Shown one piece after another: positions 11,661 to 18,851 of a DNA stretch of 64,000 bases. Below the pieces are notes generated by a model, which was not told the origin of the DNA, ran no database searches, and was given only the letters and a program-made list of their open reading frames with translations. Position numbers and translations under genes: made by a program. Source of the stretch: Pseudomonas sp. Bout1 (GTDB lineage Bacteria > Pseudomonadota > Gammaproteobacteria > Pseudomonadales > Pseudomonadaceae); contig NZ_JAVIWK010000001.1 of the NCBI RefSeq assembly GCF_034314165.1, forward strand, positions 4,479,001 through 4,543,000, written 5' to 3'. Position 1 is the stretch's first letter; every line of letters starts with the position of its first letter.

Positions 11661-11968
11661 TACGTATCCTGATGATCCTTGAGGACAGCCCCAGTGACGG
11701 CGTCCAGTTCCAGGTCCCACTCAACGCCCTGGGCGTCACGCAGTTCAACCTGATAAAGGTATTTGCCGTATTCCTCTTCAAGCTCGGTTTCATGAACGGT
11801 GGCGCCAGGATGTTTGGCCAGGGCCGTGGCATTGAGCTTCTCGAAGGACACGATGGTACCAGCGTCGCGCAACTTCAGTGCTTCGTCCGGCCCCAAGTCG
11901 CGAGCCTGGGCGACACCCGCGGTGAGGGTGATGATACTGCTGGCGATCAAGGCTGTGAGGGTTTTCAT
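11660..11968 (-). CDS. Small periplasmic PepSY-domain protein (first gene of the bqs operon)
   Basis: A 102-residue exported protein: signal peptide MKTLTALIASSIITLTAGVAQA, mature part starting [15 protein letters not shown] and ending in a PepSY-like strand pair DLELDAVTGAVLKD. The start of the mature part, RDLGPDEAL(K/R)LR, is shared with the downstream paralogue, as is the C-terminal module. The genes overlap by one base (TAATG). As first gene it follows the BqsR-like site by about 55 bp, so it is probably the most strongly induced product of the system. Confidence 0.82.
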   Translation of the reverse strand: MKTLTALIASSIITLTAGVAQARDLGPDEALKLRDAGTIVSFEKLNATALAKHPGATVHETELEEEYGKYLYQVELRDAQGVEWDLELDAVTGAVLKDHQDT

Positions 11969-12022
11969 GGTGAGTCTCCGTTTCAGGATATTTTGCCTAC
12001 GGGCTCACGGTACTGGATCCAA

Positions 12023-12038
12023 CTTAACTGAAACTGAA
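12023..12038 (-). promoter_or_regulatory. Candidate BqsR box upstream of the PepSY-bqsRS operon
   Basis: On the minus strand the bases read TTCAG-TTTCAG-TTAAG, one mismatch from the TTAAG-N6-TTAAG tandem repeat reported for P. aeruginosa BqsR. It sits about 55 bp upstream of the first PepSY start codon, in the position of an activator site. Confidence 0.6.
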
Positions 12039-12126
12039 TTGCCACCATGGCAATTCTCTGCAACACCTTTGCCTGCAACCGGCCAGGATTTTCTATACTG
12101 CCCTGCTTGCGGTAAATGAGACCGAT

Positions 12127-13206
12127 ATGACTGCTATCCATATGAAGTTCCCAGCCTTGACCCTCAAGGCCGGCAAACGTGCCTTCGCGCGCATCCGCGA
12201 GCAGGGCCTCGCGCCTGCAGATGTCGGCATCCTGCCCGGCGCCGCCGGTGGCCCCAAGGCCTTGGGTATCCAGGGGCTGGACCTGGCGCTGTTCGGAGAC
12301 TGGCTGCCGCGCGCGCCACGCGAACGTGCGCTGATCGGCGCCTCGATTGGCTCGTGGCGTTTCGCCAGTGCCTGCCTGCCCGACCCGGTGCAAGGCCTGC
12401 TGGACCTGGGCCGGTTGTATAACGAACAGCGCTTTGCCAAAGGCGTGACCATGGCCGAAGTCAGCCAGAGTTGCGTACGCATGCTCGACGACCTGCTGGC
12501 CGGCCGCGATGCGCGGGTACTCGACAACCCGAACTACCGGCTGAACATCATGGTGGTCAAAAGCCACGGGCTGCTCGCCGACGACCACCGTGGTCGTCTC
12601 GGCCTGGGCCTGTCATCCGTGATCGCCGACAACCTGCGGGGCCGCGCACGGCTGTCACGCCACTTCGAACGGCTGATCGTCCACGACCCACGCCAGGCGC
12701 CACCGCTGCATGCGCTCACGGATTTCCCCTCGCGCTTCCTTAACCTGGAACTGGGCAACCTGCGCCAGGCGCTGCTGGCGTCCGGCTCGATCCCCATGGT
12801 GATGCAAGGTGTGCGCGACCTGCCGGGTGCAGGCACAGGCACTTACCGCGATGGCGGCCTGCTGGACTATCACCTCGACCTGCCCTACCACGGCGATGAC
12901 ATCGTGCTGTACCCGCACTTCACCGACCGGGTTATCCCCGGCTGGTTCGATAAAGGTTTGCCGTGGCGGCGCGCCAATCAACAAGGGTTGCAGGATGTAT
13001 TGCTGGTGGCGCCGTCGAAGGAGTATCTCGCCCGCCTGCCTCACGGCAAACTGCCAGACCGCAGTGACTTCAAGCGCTTTATGGGCGATGACCCTGGCCG
13101 TAACAAGTACTGGCAAACCGCGATGAGCGAAAGCCAACGGCTGGGGGATGAATTTTTGCAACTGGCCGATAACGGGCAATTGGGCGAACGCCTGCTGGCT
13201 CTCTGA
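12127..13206 (+). CDS. Patatin-like phospholipase family protein
   Basis: A 359-residue cytoplasmic protein with the patatin catalytic pattern: a glycine-rich oxyanion loop LPGAAGGPKAL (37-46), the nucleophile elbow GASIGSW with Ser73, and a DGG motif with Asp242 completing a Ser-Asp dyad. Patatin-like enzymes are lipid acyl hydrolases; the natural substrate here is unknown. There is no signal peptide and no strong ribosome-binding site before the ATG; a second ATG five codons on is an alternative start. The gene stands alone, divergent from the PepSY-bqs operon with about 160 bp between. Confidence 0.8.
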   Translation: MTAIHMKFPALTLKAGKRAFARIREQGLAPADVGILPGAAGGPKALGIQGLDLALFGDWLPRAPRERALIGASIGSWRFASACLPDPVQGLLDLGRLYNEQRFAKGVTMAEVSQSCVRMLDDLLAGRDARVLDNPNYRLNIMVVKSHGLLADDHRGRLGLGLSSVIADNLRGRARLSRHFERLIVHDPRQAPPLHALTDFPSRFLNLELGNLRQALLASGSIPMVMQGVRDLPGAGTGTYRDGGLLDYHLDLPYHGDDIVLYPHFTDRVIPGWFDKGLPWRRANQQGLQDVLLVAPSKEYLARLPHGKLPDRSDFKRFMGDDPGRNKYWQTAMSESQRLGDEFLQLADNGQLGERLLAL

Positions 13207-13212
13207 CGCCCC

Positions 13213-13312
13213 CCGTAGCAGCTGTCGAGCCCAAGCGAGGCTGCGTCAGCAGCACCTCGGTTTGCCAGACAAACCGAAAACGCCGCCTCGCCAAGGCTCG
13301 ACAGCTGCTACG
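13213..13312. repeat. REPIN-like inverted repeat, family A copy 3
   Basis: Third member of the CCGTAGCAGCTGTCGAGC family, inverted arms separated by about 35 bases of divergent sequence. It lies directly between the patatin-like gene and queD, within about 75 bp of the queD start, so it may sit in the queD 5' region. Confidence 0.85.
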
Positions 13313-13386
13313 CGGTATGTGCGCGACGAGGTAACAAACTGTTAAACTCGCTGCCTGCCAGACACCTCACCGAGCTGAAAAACCCT

Positions 13387-13743
13387 GTGGAAATCTTCAA
13401 AGAATTTACATTCGAATCTGCCCACCGCTTGCCCCACGTTCCGCAAGGCCACAAATGCGGGCGCCTGCATGGCCATTCGTTCAAGGTGGCGATCCACCTC
13501 AGCGGCGACCTCGACCCGCATACCGGCTGGATCCGCGACTTCTCGGAGATCAAGGCGATTTTCAAGCCGCTCTACGAACGCCTCGACCACAACTACCTCA
13601 ATGACATCCCAGGCCTTGAGAACCCGACCAGCGAAGTGCTGGCCAAGTGGATCTGGACTGAATTGAAACCGCTGTTGCCGGAACTCAGCGCGATTCGCAT
13701 CCATGAGACCTGCACCAGCGGCTGCATTTATCGCGGCGAATAA
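13387..13743 (+). CDS. queD: 6-carboxy-5,6,7,8-tetrahydropterin synthase
   Basis: A 118-residue enzyme of the PTPS/QueD family, which makes 6-carboxytetrahydropterin from dihydroneopterin triphosphate in queuosine biosynthesis. Zinc-site histidines are seen in FESAHRLPH and RLHGHSF; the catalytic cysteine lies in GHKCGR, and the C-terminus has [13 protein letters not shown]. There is no ATG in the right place; GTG at 13387 gives the standard [15 protein letters not shown] start and a normal length. The gene corresponds to PA2666. Its promoter must lie in or after the REPIN just upstream. Confidence 0.93.
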   Translation: MEIFKEFTFESAHRLPHVPQGHKCGRLHGHSFKVAIHLSGDLDPHTGWIRDFSEIKAIFKPLYERLDHNYLNDIPGLENPTSEVLAKWIWTELKPLLPELSAIRIHETCTSGCIYRGE

Positions 13744-13763
13744 GCGGCGACGTAAAAAACCAC

Positions 13764-13794
13764 TGTGGTGAGGGGGGCAAGCCCCCTCGCCACA
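13764..13794. repeat. REP-like hairpin, family B
   Basis: TGTGGTGAGGGGGGC-AA-GCCCCCTCGCCACA is an almost perfect inverted repeat 20 bp after the queD stop. It has the form of the short REP of fluorescent pseudomonads and could also stabilise or end the queD transcript. Related to 6927-6975 and, more distantly, 31099-31123. Confidence 0.8.
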
Positions 13795-13817
13795 AGTGAT
13801 TCTGGAGGTCCGCCGCG

Positions 13818-14270
13818 ATGCCAACCCTTATTCGCCCCGCCACCGTTGACGATATCGCAACCATCGAGGCCATCGTCCACGCCGCCTACTCCCCTTACAT
13901 CGAACGAATCGGGCGCAAGCCAGGGCCGATGCTGGATGACTATCGTCAACAGGTCGCCGCTGGGCGGGTACACGTTCTGGAGCGCGCAGGCCAGGTGCAC
14001 GGCTTTGTCGTGCTGATCCATCACGACGAGTACCTGCTGCTGGACAACCTGGCGGTCGACCCGGGCGCGCAAGGTCTGGGTTACGGGAGCCTATTGCTGG
14101 CGTTCGCGCAAAGCCAGGCCACCCATGGCGTCATCCGTCTCTACACCAACGAAGCAATGACCGAAAATATTGCGCTGTACGCCCGCAAAGGCTATACGCA
14201 AACCCATCGCGCCGAGGAAAACGGCCTGCGCCGGGTCTACATGCAGAAAGACCTCGGCGCTTCTCACTGA
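13818..14270 (+). CDS. GNAT-family N-acetyltransferase
   Basis: A 150-residue single-domain acetyltransferase. Motif A is visible as LAVDPGAQGLGYGSLLLAFA, whose QGLGYG loop binds acetyl-CoA pyrophosphate, followed by LYTNEAMTENIALYARKGY typical of motif B. The acceptor substrate cannot be told from sequence. The ATG follows a GGAGG site. It ends 10 bp before the Nudix gene and probably shares its transcript. Confidence 0.85.
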   Translation: MPTLIRPATVDDIATIEAIVHAAYSPYIERIGRKPGPMLDDYRQQVAAGRVHVLERAGQVHGFVVLIHHDEYLLLDNLAVDPGAQGLGYGSLLLAFAQSQATHGVIRLYTNEAMTENIALYARKGYTQTHRAEENGLRRVYMQKDLGASH

Positions 14271-14280
14271 AGGAGCTCCC

Positions 14281-14904
14281 ATGGAAAACACCTGGCTCGC
14301 CCAAGCCAAGCGCTTGCAAGCATTGGCCTCCACGGGGCTGCACTTTTGCACCGATGACTTCGAACGCGAGCGCCTCGAAGAAATCGCCCAGATTGCCCAC
14401 AGCATGCTCGCGCAGTTGGGCGAGGTGCCGCTGGAACGCATCAGCGGGTTGGTGCCGGATTTTGCCAAGCGCTATTCGACGCCGATGATTGATGTGCGCG
14501 GCGCGGTAATCGACGGCGACCGGATCCTGTTGGTGCGTGAACTGACAGATGGCTGTTGGGCGCTGCCCGGCGGTTATGCGGACATTGGCCTCTCGGCGGC
14601 TGAAAACATCATCAAGGAAATCCACGAAGAGGCCGGGCTGACCGTCACTGCCCGGGCGCTGTACAGCGTCACTCACAAGGCCAAAGGTTTGTACCGGCCG
14701 GATATCCGGGACTTCTACAAACTCTACTTTCTGTGCGAACGAGTGGATCAACGGGCGCCGATGGCCGGTTTCGAAACCACCGAAGTCGGGTTCTTCCGCC
14801 TCGACGAACTGCCACCGCTGTCCCGCGGCCGCACTATCGAAAGCGACCTTGAAGCCGCCTTTGCGTTTCATCGCGGGGAAACCACCCACACCCTGTTCGA
14901 TTGA
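14281..14904 (+). CDS. Nudix hydrolase with N-terminal NUDIX_N-type domain
   Basis: A 207-residue protein. Residues 1-65 form a helical N-terminal region like that of YjhB-type Nudix enzymes; the Nudix box follows as GGYADIGLSAAENIIKEIHE then EAGL. The EE pair that binds metal is present, but the first Glu of the consensus is Leu and the Arg is Lys. Such enzymes usually hydrolyse ADP-ribose or related nucleotide diphosphate derivatives. The ATG at 14281 is preceded by AAGGAG; an upstream in-frame start would overlap the acetyltransferase gene. A GGTGAT/ATCACC inverted repeat at 14914-14934 may end the transcript. Confidence 0.82.
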   Translation: MENTWLAQAKRLQALASTGLHFCTDDFERERLEEIAQIAHSMLAQLGEVPLERISGLVPDFAKRYSTPMIDVRGAVIDGDRILLVRELTDGCWALPGGYADIGLSAAENIIKEIHEEAGLTVTARALYSVTHKAKGLYRPDIRDFYKLYFLCERVDQRAPMAGFETTEVGFFRLDELPPLSRGRTIESDLEAAFAFHRGETTHTLFD

Positions 14905-15005
14905 ATAAGGGTGATCCAATTTGTATCACCGCTGCACCGCTTTCGCGCCTGACTGGGCACAAAGACCAATCCCGCCGGCATGTTCTGCCGCTTTTGCTAT
15001 AAATA

Positions 15006-15022
15006 CTGTGCAGTATGCACAG
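15006..15022. promoter_or_regulatory. Palindrome and -10-like element upstream of codB
   Basis: CTGTGCAGTATGCACAG is a perfect 7-bp inverted repeat with a 3-bp centre. It overlaps the end of a TATAAAT -10-like hexamer at about 14999-15005 and lies 84 bp before the codB ATG. The position suits repression or control by the PucR-type regulator encoded in the operon; the link is inferred. Confidence 0.45.
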
Positions 15023-15105
15023 CCCCCACCGTGCGCCGGTCACTGGCCTGCACTTGGCACGACGGGTGCAACGGGCCTGCGTCACTCATTCAGGGAGAAA
15101 GGCAC

Positions 15106-16374
15106 ATGACGCAGAACGAACCGGGCAATGACTACCCTCTCAGCGAGGTGCCCATGCACGCCCGCAAGGGCCTGGCCTCCACCGCAATGGTGTTGTTGGG
15201 CTTTACCTTTTTTACCGCGACCATGTTCGCCGGCGGCAAGCTGGGGGTGGCCTTCAGCTTTACCCAGATGCTCGGCGTCGTGGCCCTGGGTAACCTGCTG
15301 TTGGGTATCTACGCCGCAGGCCTGGGTTACATCGCGTTCAAGAGCGGTTTGAATTCGGTGCTCATGGGGCGCTTCTGCTTCGGCGAAGTGGGCAGCAAGT
15401 TGAGCGACTTGATCCTCGGGTTCACCCAGATCGGCTGGTACGCCTGGGGCACCGCTACCGCCGCCGTGGTGCTGGGCAAGTATTTCGAATTGGGCCAGGG
15501 CAGCGTATTGGGACTGATGGTGCTGTTCGGCATGGTGTTCTGCGCGACGGCCTACGTGGGCTATCGCGGGTTGGAGATCCTGTCCTACATCGCCGTGCCG
15601 GCCATGGGCATCTTGCTGTTTCTGTCGATGTGGGTGGCCACGGTCAAGGTCGGCGGGCTGGACGGGCTGCTGGCGGTCGTGCCCACGGGTGAACTGGACT
15701 TGTCCACTGCGATCACGCTGGTGTTCGGCACCTTTGTCAGTGGCGCGACCCAGGCCACCAACTGGACGCGGTTCTCGCGCTCGGCCAAGGTCGCGGTACT
15801 GGCCAGCCTGATCGGCTTTTTTATCGGTAATGGCTTGATGGTGCTGATCGGTGCTTATGGCGCCATCGTCTACCAGCAACCAGACGTGGTCGAGGTGCTG
15901 CTGTTGCAAGGCTTTGCCATGGCCGCCATGGCAATGCTGCTGTTGAATATCTGGAGCACCCAGGACAACACCATCTACAACTTCGCCGTCGCCGGCTGCA
16001 ACCTGCTGCGCACCAGACGGCGCAAAACGGTAACCCTGGTCGGTGCAGTCATCGGCACCGTGCTGGCGCTGCTGGGCATGTACGACATGCTGGTGCCCTA
16101 CCTGATCCTGCTGGGCACGGTCATTCCGCCGATTGGTGGCGTGATCATGGCGGACTTCTTCTACCGCTATCGCGGCCAATACCCGCGCCTGGCCGAGACG
16201 CGTTTGCCGGCATTCAATTGGCCGGGGCTGATCGCCTACGCGGTGGGTACAGTGCTGGCGTTTCACTCACCCTGGGTGGCGCCGTTGGTGGGGATTGTCG
16301 CGGCGTCGCTGACCTACATCGTACTGACCAGTGTGCTGCGGGTGCGGGCACCTTTGGCTGACGCCCGGGCATGA
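15106..16374 (+). CDS. codB: Cytosine permease (NCS1 family)
   Basis: A 422-residue inner-membrane transporter with about 12 hydrophobic segments. The N-terminal segment VPMHARKGLASTAMVLLGF followed by FTFFTATMFAGGKLG is like E. coli CodB, as is NLLLGIYAAGLGYIAFKSGL. It would import cytosine, or a 5-substituted cytosine, for the deaminase encoded two genes on. The ATG at 15106 follows GGGAGAAAGG; the longer open frame upstream has no recognisable family sequence. It overlaps the PucR-type gene by 4 bp (ATGA). Confidence 0.9.
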   Translation: MTQNEPGNDYPLSEVPMHARKGLASTAMVLLGFTFFTATMFAGGKLGVAFSFTQMLGVVALGNLLLGIYAAGLGYIAFKSGLNSVLMGRFCFGEVGSKLSDLILGFTQIGWYAWGTATAAVVLGKYFELGQGSVLGLMVLFGMVFCATAYVGYRGLEILSYIAVPAMGILLFLSMWVATVKVGGLDGLLAVVPTGELDLSTAITLVFGTFVSGATQATNWTRFSRSAKVAVLASLIGFFIGNGLMVLIGAYGAIVYQQPDVVEVLLLQGFAMAAMAMLLLNIWSTQDNTIYNFAVAGCNLLRTRRRKTVTLVGAVIGTVLALLGMYDMLVPYLILLGTVIPPIGGVIMADFFYRYRGQYPRLAETRLPAFNWPGLIAYAVGTVLAFHSPWVAPLVGIVAASLTYIVLTSVLRVRAPLADARA

Positions 16375-17588
16375 GCCTGACGATCGCCGATGTGCTGGCC
16401 TTGCCCGGCCTGGAGTCGATGTGCCTGCGGGCCGGGGAAGCTGGCCTGCAGAACACCGTGCGCTGGCCCTATGTCGCAGAAAACAGCGGCATCGCCGAAT
16501 GGGTGCTGGGCGGCGAGCTGGTGTTCGTCACTGGCATCAATCATCCACGGGATGAGGCCAACCTGCTGGTGTTGCTGGACGAAGCGTGTCAGCGCCAGGT
16601 GGCTGGCCTGGTGATCCTCACGGGCGCGGATTACATCCAGGAAATTCCCCAGCGCTTGCTGCAAGCGGCGCAAGAAGAGGGCATGCCGCTTATCGAACAG
16701 CCATATTCCTTGAAGATGGTCCTGGTAACCCAGGCTGTCGGTTCGGCGCTGATCCAGTCGCAACAGCTGGGGCGCTCGCGGCATGACGTACTGGAACGCC
16801 TGTTGGCTGGTGATTATCAATCCCTGGATTTGCTACTGCATCGCGCCGCGCAGTTGGGTATGCCGTTGGCCGGGCATTGGCAGCTCGTCCAATTGCAACT
16901 GGACGGCAGTGATGCCCTGTTTGCCCAGGCAGAGGCGCCCGTGGTCGAGGCGCAACTGGCACGTCAGCACGATGCGATTACTCGGCGTTTGCGCCAGTTT
17001 TCGGCGCAGCACCCCTCGCGCCTGCCGGTGCTGGGGCGCGCCGGGCAGTGGACGTTGCTGCTGCCTGCAATGGATGCGGGTGCCGCATTGGCCAACCGCC
17101 AGTTGTTGGCGGGTTGGTTAAAAGGGCTGAACCTGCGCCTGGCACCGTTGAAACTGTTTATCGGCCTAAGTGCTGCCGCACACCCGCCCGCTCGGCTGGC
17201 CCAGGCGTTGGATGAGGCACGCCAGGCGCTGGCCGCAGCACGACGATTCAGTGAGCGCGCCGGGTTGTGTGTCTACGACGAGTTGGGGGTGCTCAAGTTG
17301 CTCAGTGGCGTGCGAGATCGCGCCCTGCTCGACCAGTTTCTTAACGAACGCCTGGGGCCGCTGCTGCGCCACGACCTGCACCACGGCCCGAGCCTGATGC
17401 CTACCCTGCAAGCCTGGTTCCACGAGAATGGTAACCTTGTGGCCGCCGCGCAGCGGCTGGCGGTTCACCGCAACACCCTGACGCACCGCGTCCAGCGTAT
17501 CGAGGCCCTGTGCGGGCTGAAGCTGGACAACTCTTATGACCGCCTGGACATCGGCATCGCGCTGATGATCTGGCGGCTGTCTGCCTGA
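16371..17588 (+). CDS. PucR-family transcriptional regulator
   Basis: A 405-residue regulator. The N-terminal PucR-like domain (1-130, starting SLTIADVLALPGL) precedes a GGDEF-like central region. The C-terminal helix-turn-helix of the CdaR/PucR type reads LAVHRNTLTHRVQRIEALCG. PucR-type proteins control purine, pyrimidine or allantoin use. It is co-translated with codB and followed after 27 bp by codA, so it is probably a local pathway regulator responding to the imported base or its product. The palindrome at 15006-15022 is a candidate target. Confidence 0.87.
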   Translation: MSLTIADVLALPGLESMCLRAGEAGLQNTVRWPYVAENSGIAEWVLGGELVFVTGINHPRDEANLLVLLDEACQRQVAGLVILTGADYIQEIPQRLLQAAQEEGMPLIEQPYSLKMVLVTQAVGSALIQSQQLGRSRHDVLERLLAGDYQSLDLLLHRAAQLGMPLAGHWQLVQLQLDGSDALFAQAEAPVVEAQLARQHDAITRRLRQFSAQHPSRLPVLGRAGQWTLLLPAMDAGAALANRQLLAGWLKGLNLRLAPLKLFIGLSAAAHPPARLAQALDEARQALAAARRFSERAGLCVYDELGVLKLLSGVRDRALLDQFLNERLGPLLRHDLHHGPSLMPTLQAWFHENGNLVAAAQRLAVHRNTLTHRVQRIEALCGLKLDNSYDRLDIGIALMIWRLSA

Positions 17589-17615
17589 TTGTTTTTTGCC
17601 AAGAGGAACTTGCCC

Positions 17616-18851
17616 ATGCACATCATCAACGCCCGCCTGCGCAACCGTGAAGGCCTGCATGATCTGCACCTGGAACACGGCCGGATCGCCAGCATCACCC
17701 CCCAAGGCGCAGCCCCCATAGCAGGCCCCGAAGACCTGGATGCCGCCGGCAACCTGGTAGTGCCGCCCTTTGTCGAACCGCACATCCACCTTGACGCAAC
17801 GCTGACCGCCGGCGAGCCGCGCTGGAACATGAGCGGCACACTGTTTGAAGGCATCGAATGCTGGGGCGAACGCAAGGCCACCATCACCCTGGAAGACACC
17901 AAGGCCCGCGCCAAAAAAACCATCCAGACCCTGGCCGCCCATGGTATCCAGCATGTGCGTACCCATGTCGACGTCACCGACCCGGGTCTCACCGCGCTCA
18001 AGGCCATGCTCGAAGTGCGCGAGGACAGCGCCCACCTGATCGACCTGCAAATCGTCGCGTTCCCGCAGGAAGGTATCGAGTCCTACCGCAATGGCCGCGA
18101 ACTGATGGAAGAAGCCATCCGTTTGGGCGCCGACGTGATCGGCGGTATCCCGCACTTTGAATACACCCGCGACCAAGGGGTGAGTTCGGTAAAGTTCCTG
18201 ATGGACCTGGCCGAGCGCACCGGCTGCCTGGTGGACGTGCACTGCGACGAAACCGACGACCCGCATTCGCGTTTTCTCGAAGTGCTGGCCGAAGAAGCCC
18301 GCAGCCGCGACATGGGTGCCCGCGTGACCGCCAGCCACACCACGGCCATGGGTTCCTACGACAATGCCTACTGCGCCAAACTCTTCCGCCTGTTGGGGCA
18401 TTCGGGCATCAGTTTTGTCTCCTGCCCGACGGAAAGTATTCACTTGCAGGGCCGCTTCGACAGCTTCCCGAAACGTCGGGGCGTAACCCGGGTGAACGAA
18501 TTACTGGAGGCCGGCATGAACGTCTGTTTCGGCCAGGACTCCATCGTCGACCCTTGGTATCCGCTGGGTAATGGCAACATTTTGCGAGTGTTGGAAGCCG
18601 GTTTGCATATCTGCCATATGCTCGGCTACCGCAACCTGCAAAGTGCGCTGGACCTGGTGACCGACAACAGCGCCAAGGCCATGGCCCTGGGCGATCGTTA
18701 TGGCCTGGAGCCGGGGCGCCCGGCGAACCTGCTGATCCTGTCTGCAGACAGCGACTACGAAGTGATTCGCAGCCAGGGCTTGCCGTTGTATTCGATTCGC
18801 GCAGGCAAGGTGCTGATGAAACGCCGGCCGGCGCAGGTGGAGTTTTTATAA
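17616..18851 (+). CDS. codA: CodA-family cytosine deaminase, predicted to accept 5-methylcytosine
   Basis: A 411-residue amidohydrolase closely resembling E. coli CodA: metal ligands His56 and His58 (EPHIHLDAT), His209 with Glu212 (VHCDETDD), His241 (TASHTTAMGS) and Asp308. It deaminates cytosine to uracil for the pyrimidine salvage route fed by CodB. The E. coli sequence FGHDDVFDPWY is FGQDSIVDPWY here, so the residue matching Asp314 is Ser309. Loss of that Asp is the published mark of CodA homologues that act on 5-methylcytosine. The ATG at 17616 follows AAGAGGAA. The 3' end overlaps the convergent DapF-like gene by 6 bp. Confidence 0.9.
   Translation: MHIINARLRNREGLHDLHLEHGRIASITPQGAAPIAGPEDLDAAGNLVVPPFVEPHIHLDATLTAGEPRWNMSGTLFEGIECWGERKATITLEDTKARAKKTIQTLAAHGIQHVRTHVDVTDPGLTALKAMLEVREDSAHLIDLQIVAFPQEGIESYRNGRELMEEAIRLGADVIGGIPHFEYTRDQGVSSVKFLMDLAERTGCLVDVHCDETDDPHSRFLEVLAEEARSRDMGARVTASHTTAMGSYDNAYCAKLFRLLGHSGISFVSCPTESIHLQGRFDSFPKRRGVTRVNELLEAGMNVCFGQDSIVDPWYPLGNGNILRVLEAGLHICHMLGYRNLQSALDLVTDNSAKAMALGDRYGLEPGRPANLLILSADSDYEVIRSQGLPLYSIRAGKVLMKRRPAQVEFL

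Noticed and set aside
3569..13312. CRISPR array
   Set aside because: The repeats are inverted pairs kilobases apart between genes, not regularly spaced direct repeats.
15006..15022. LexA (SOS) box at the codB promoter
   Set aside because: CTGT and ACAG are separated by 9 bases rather than the 8 of the LexA consensus and the flanks do not fit; the genes are not SOS-related.
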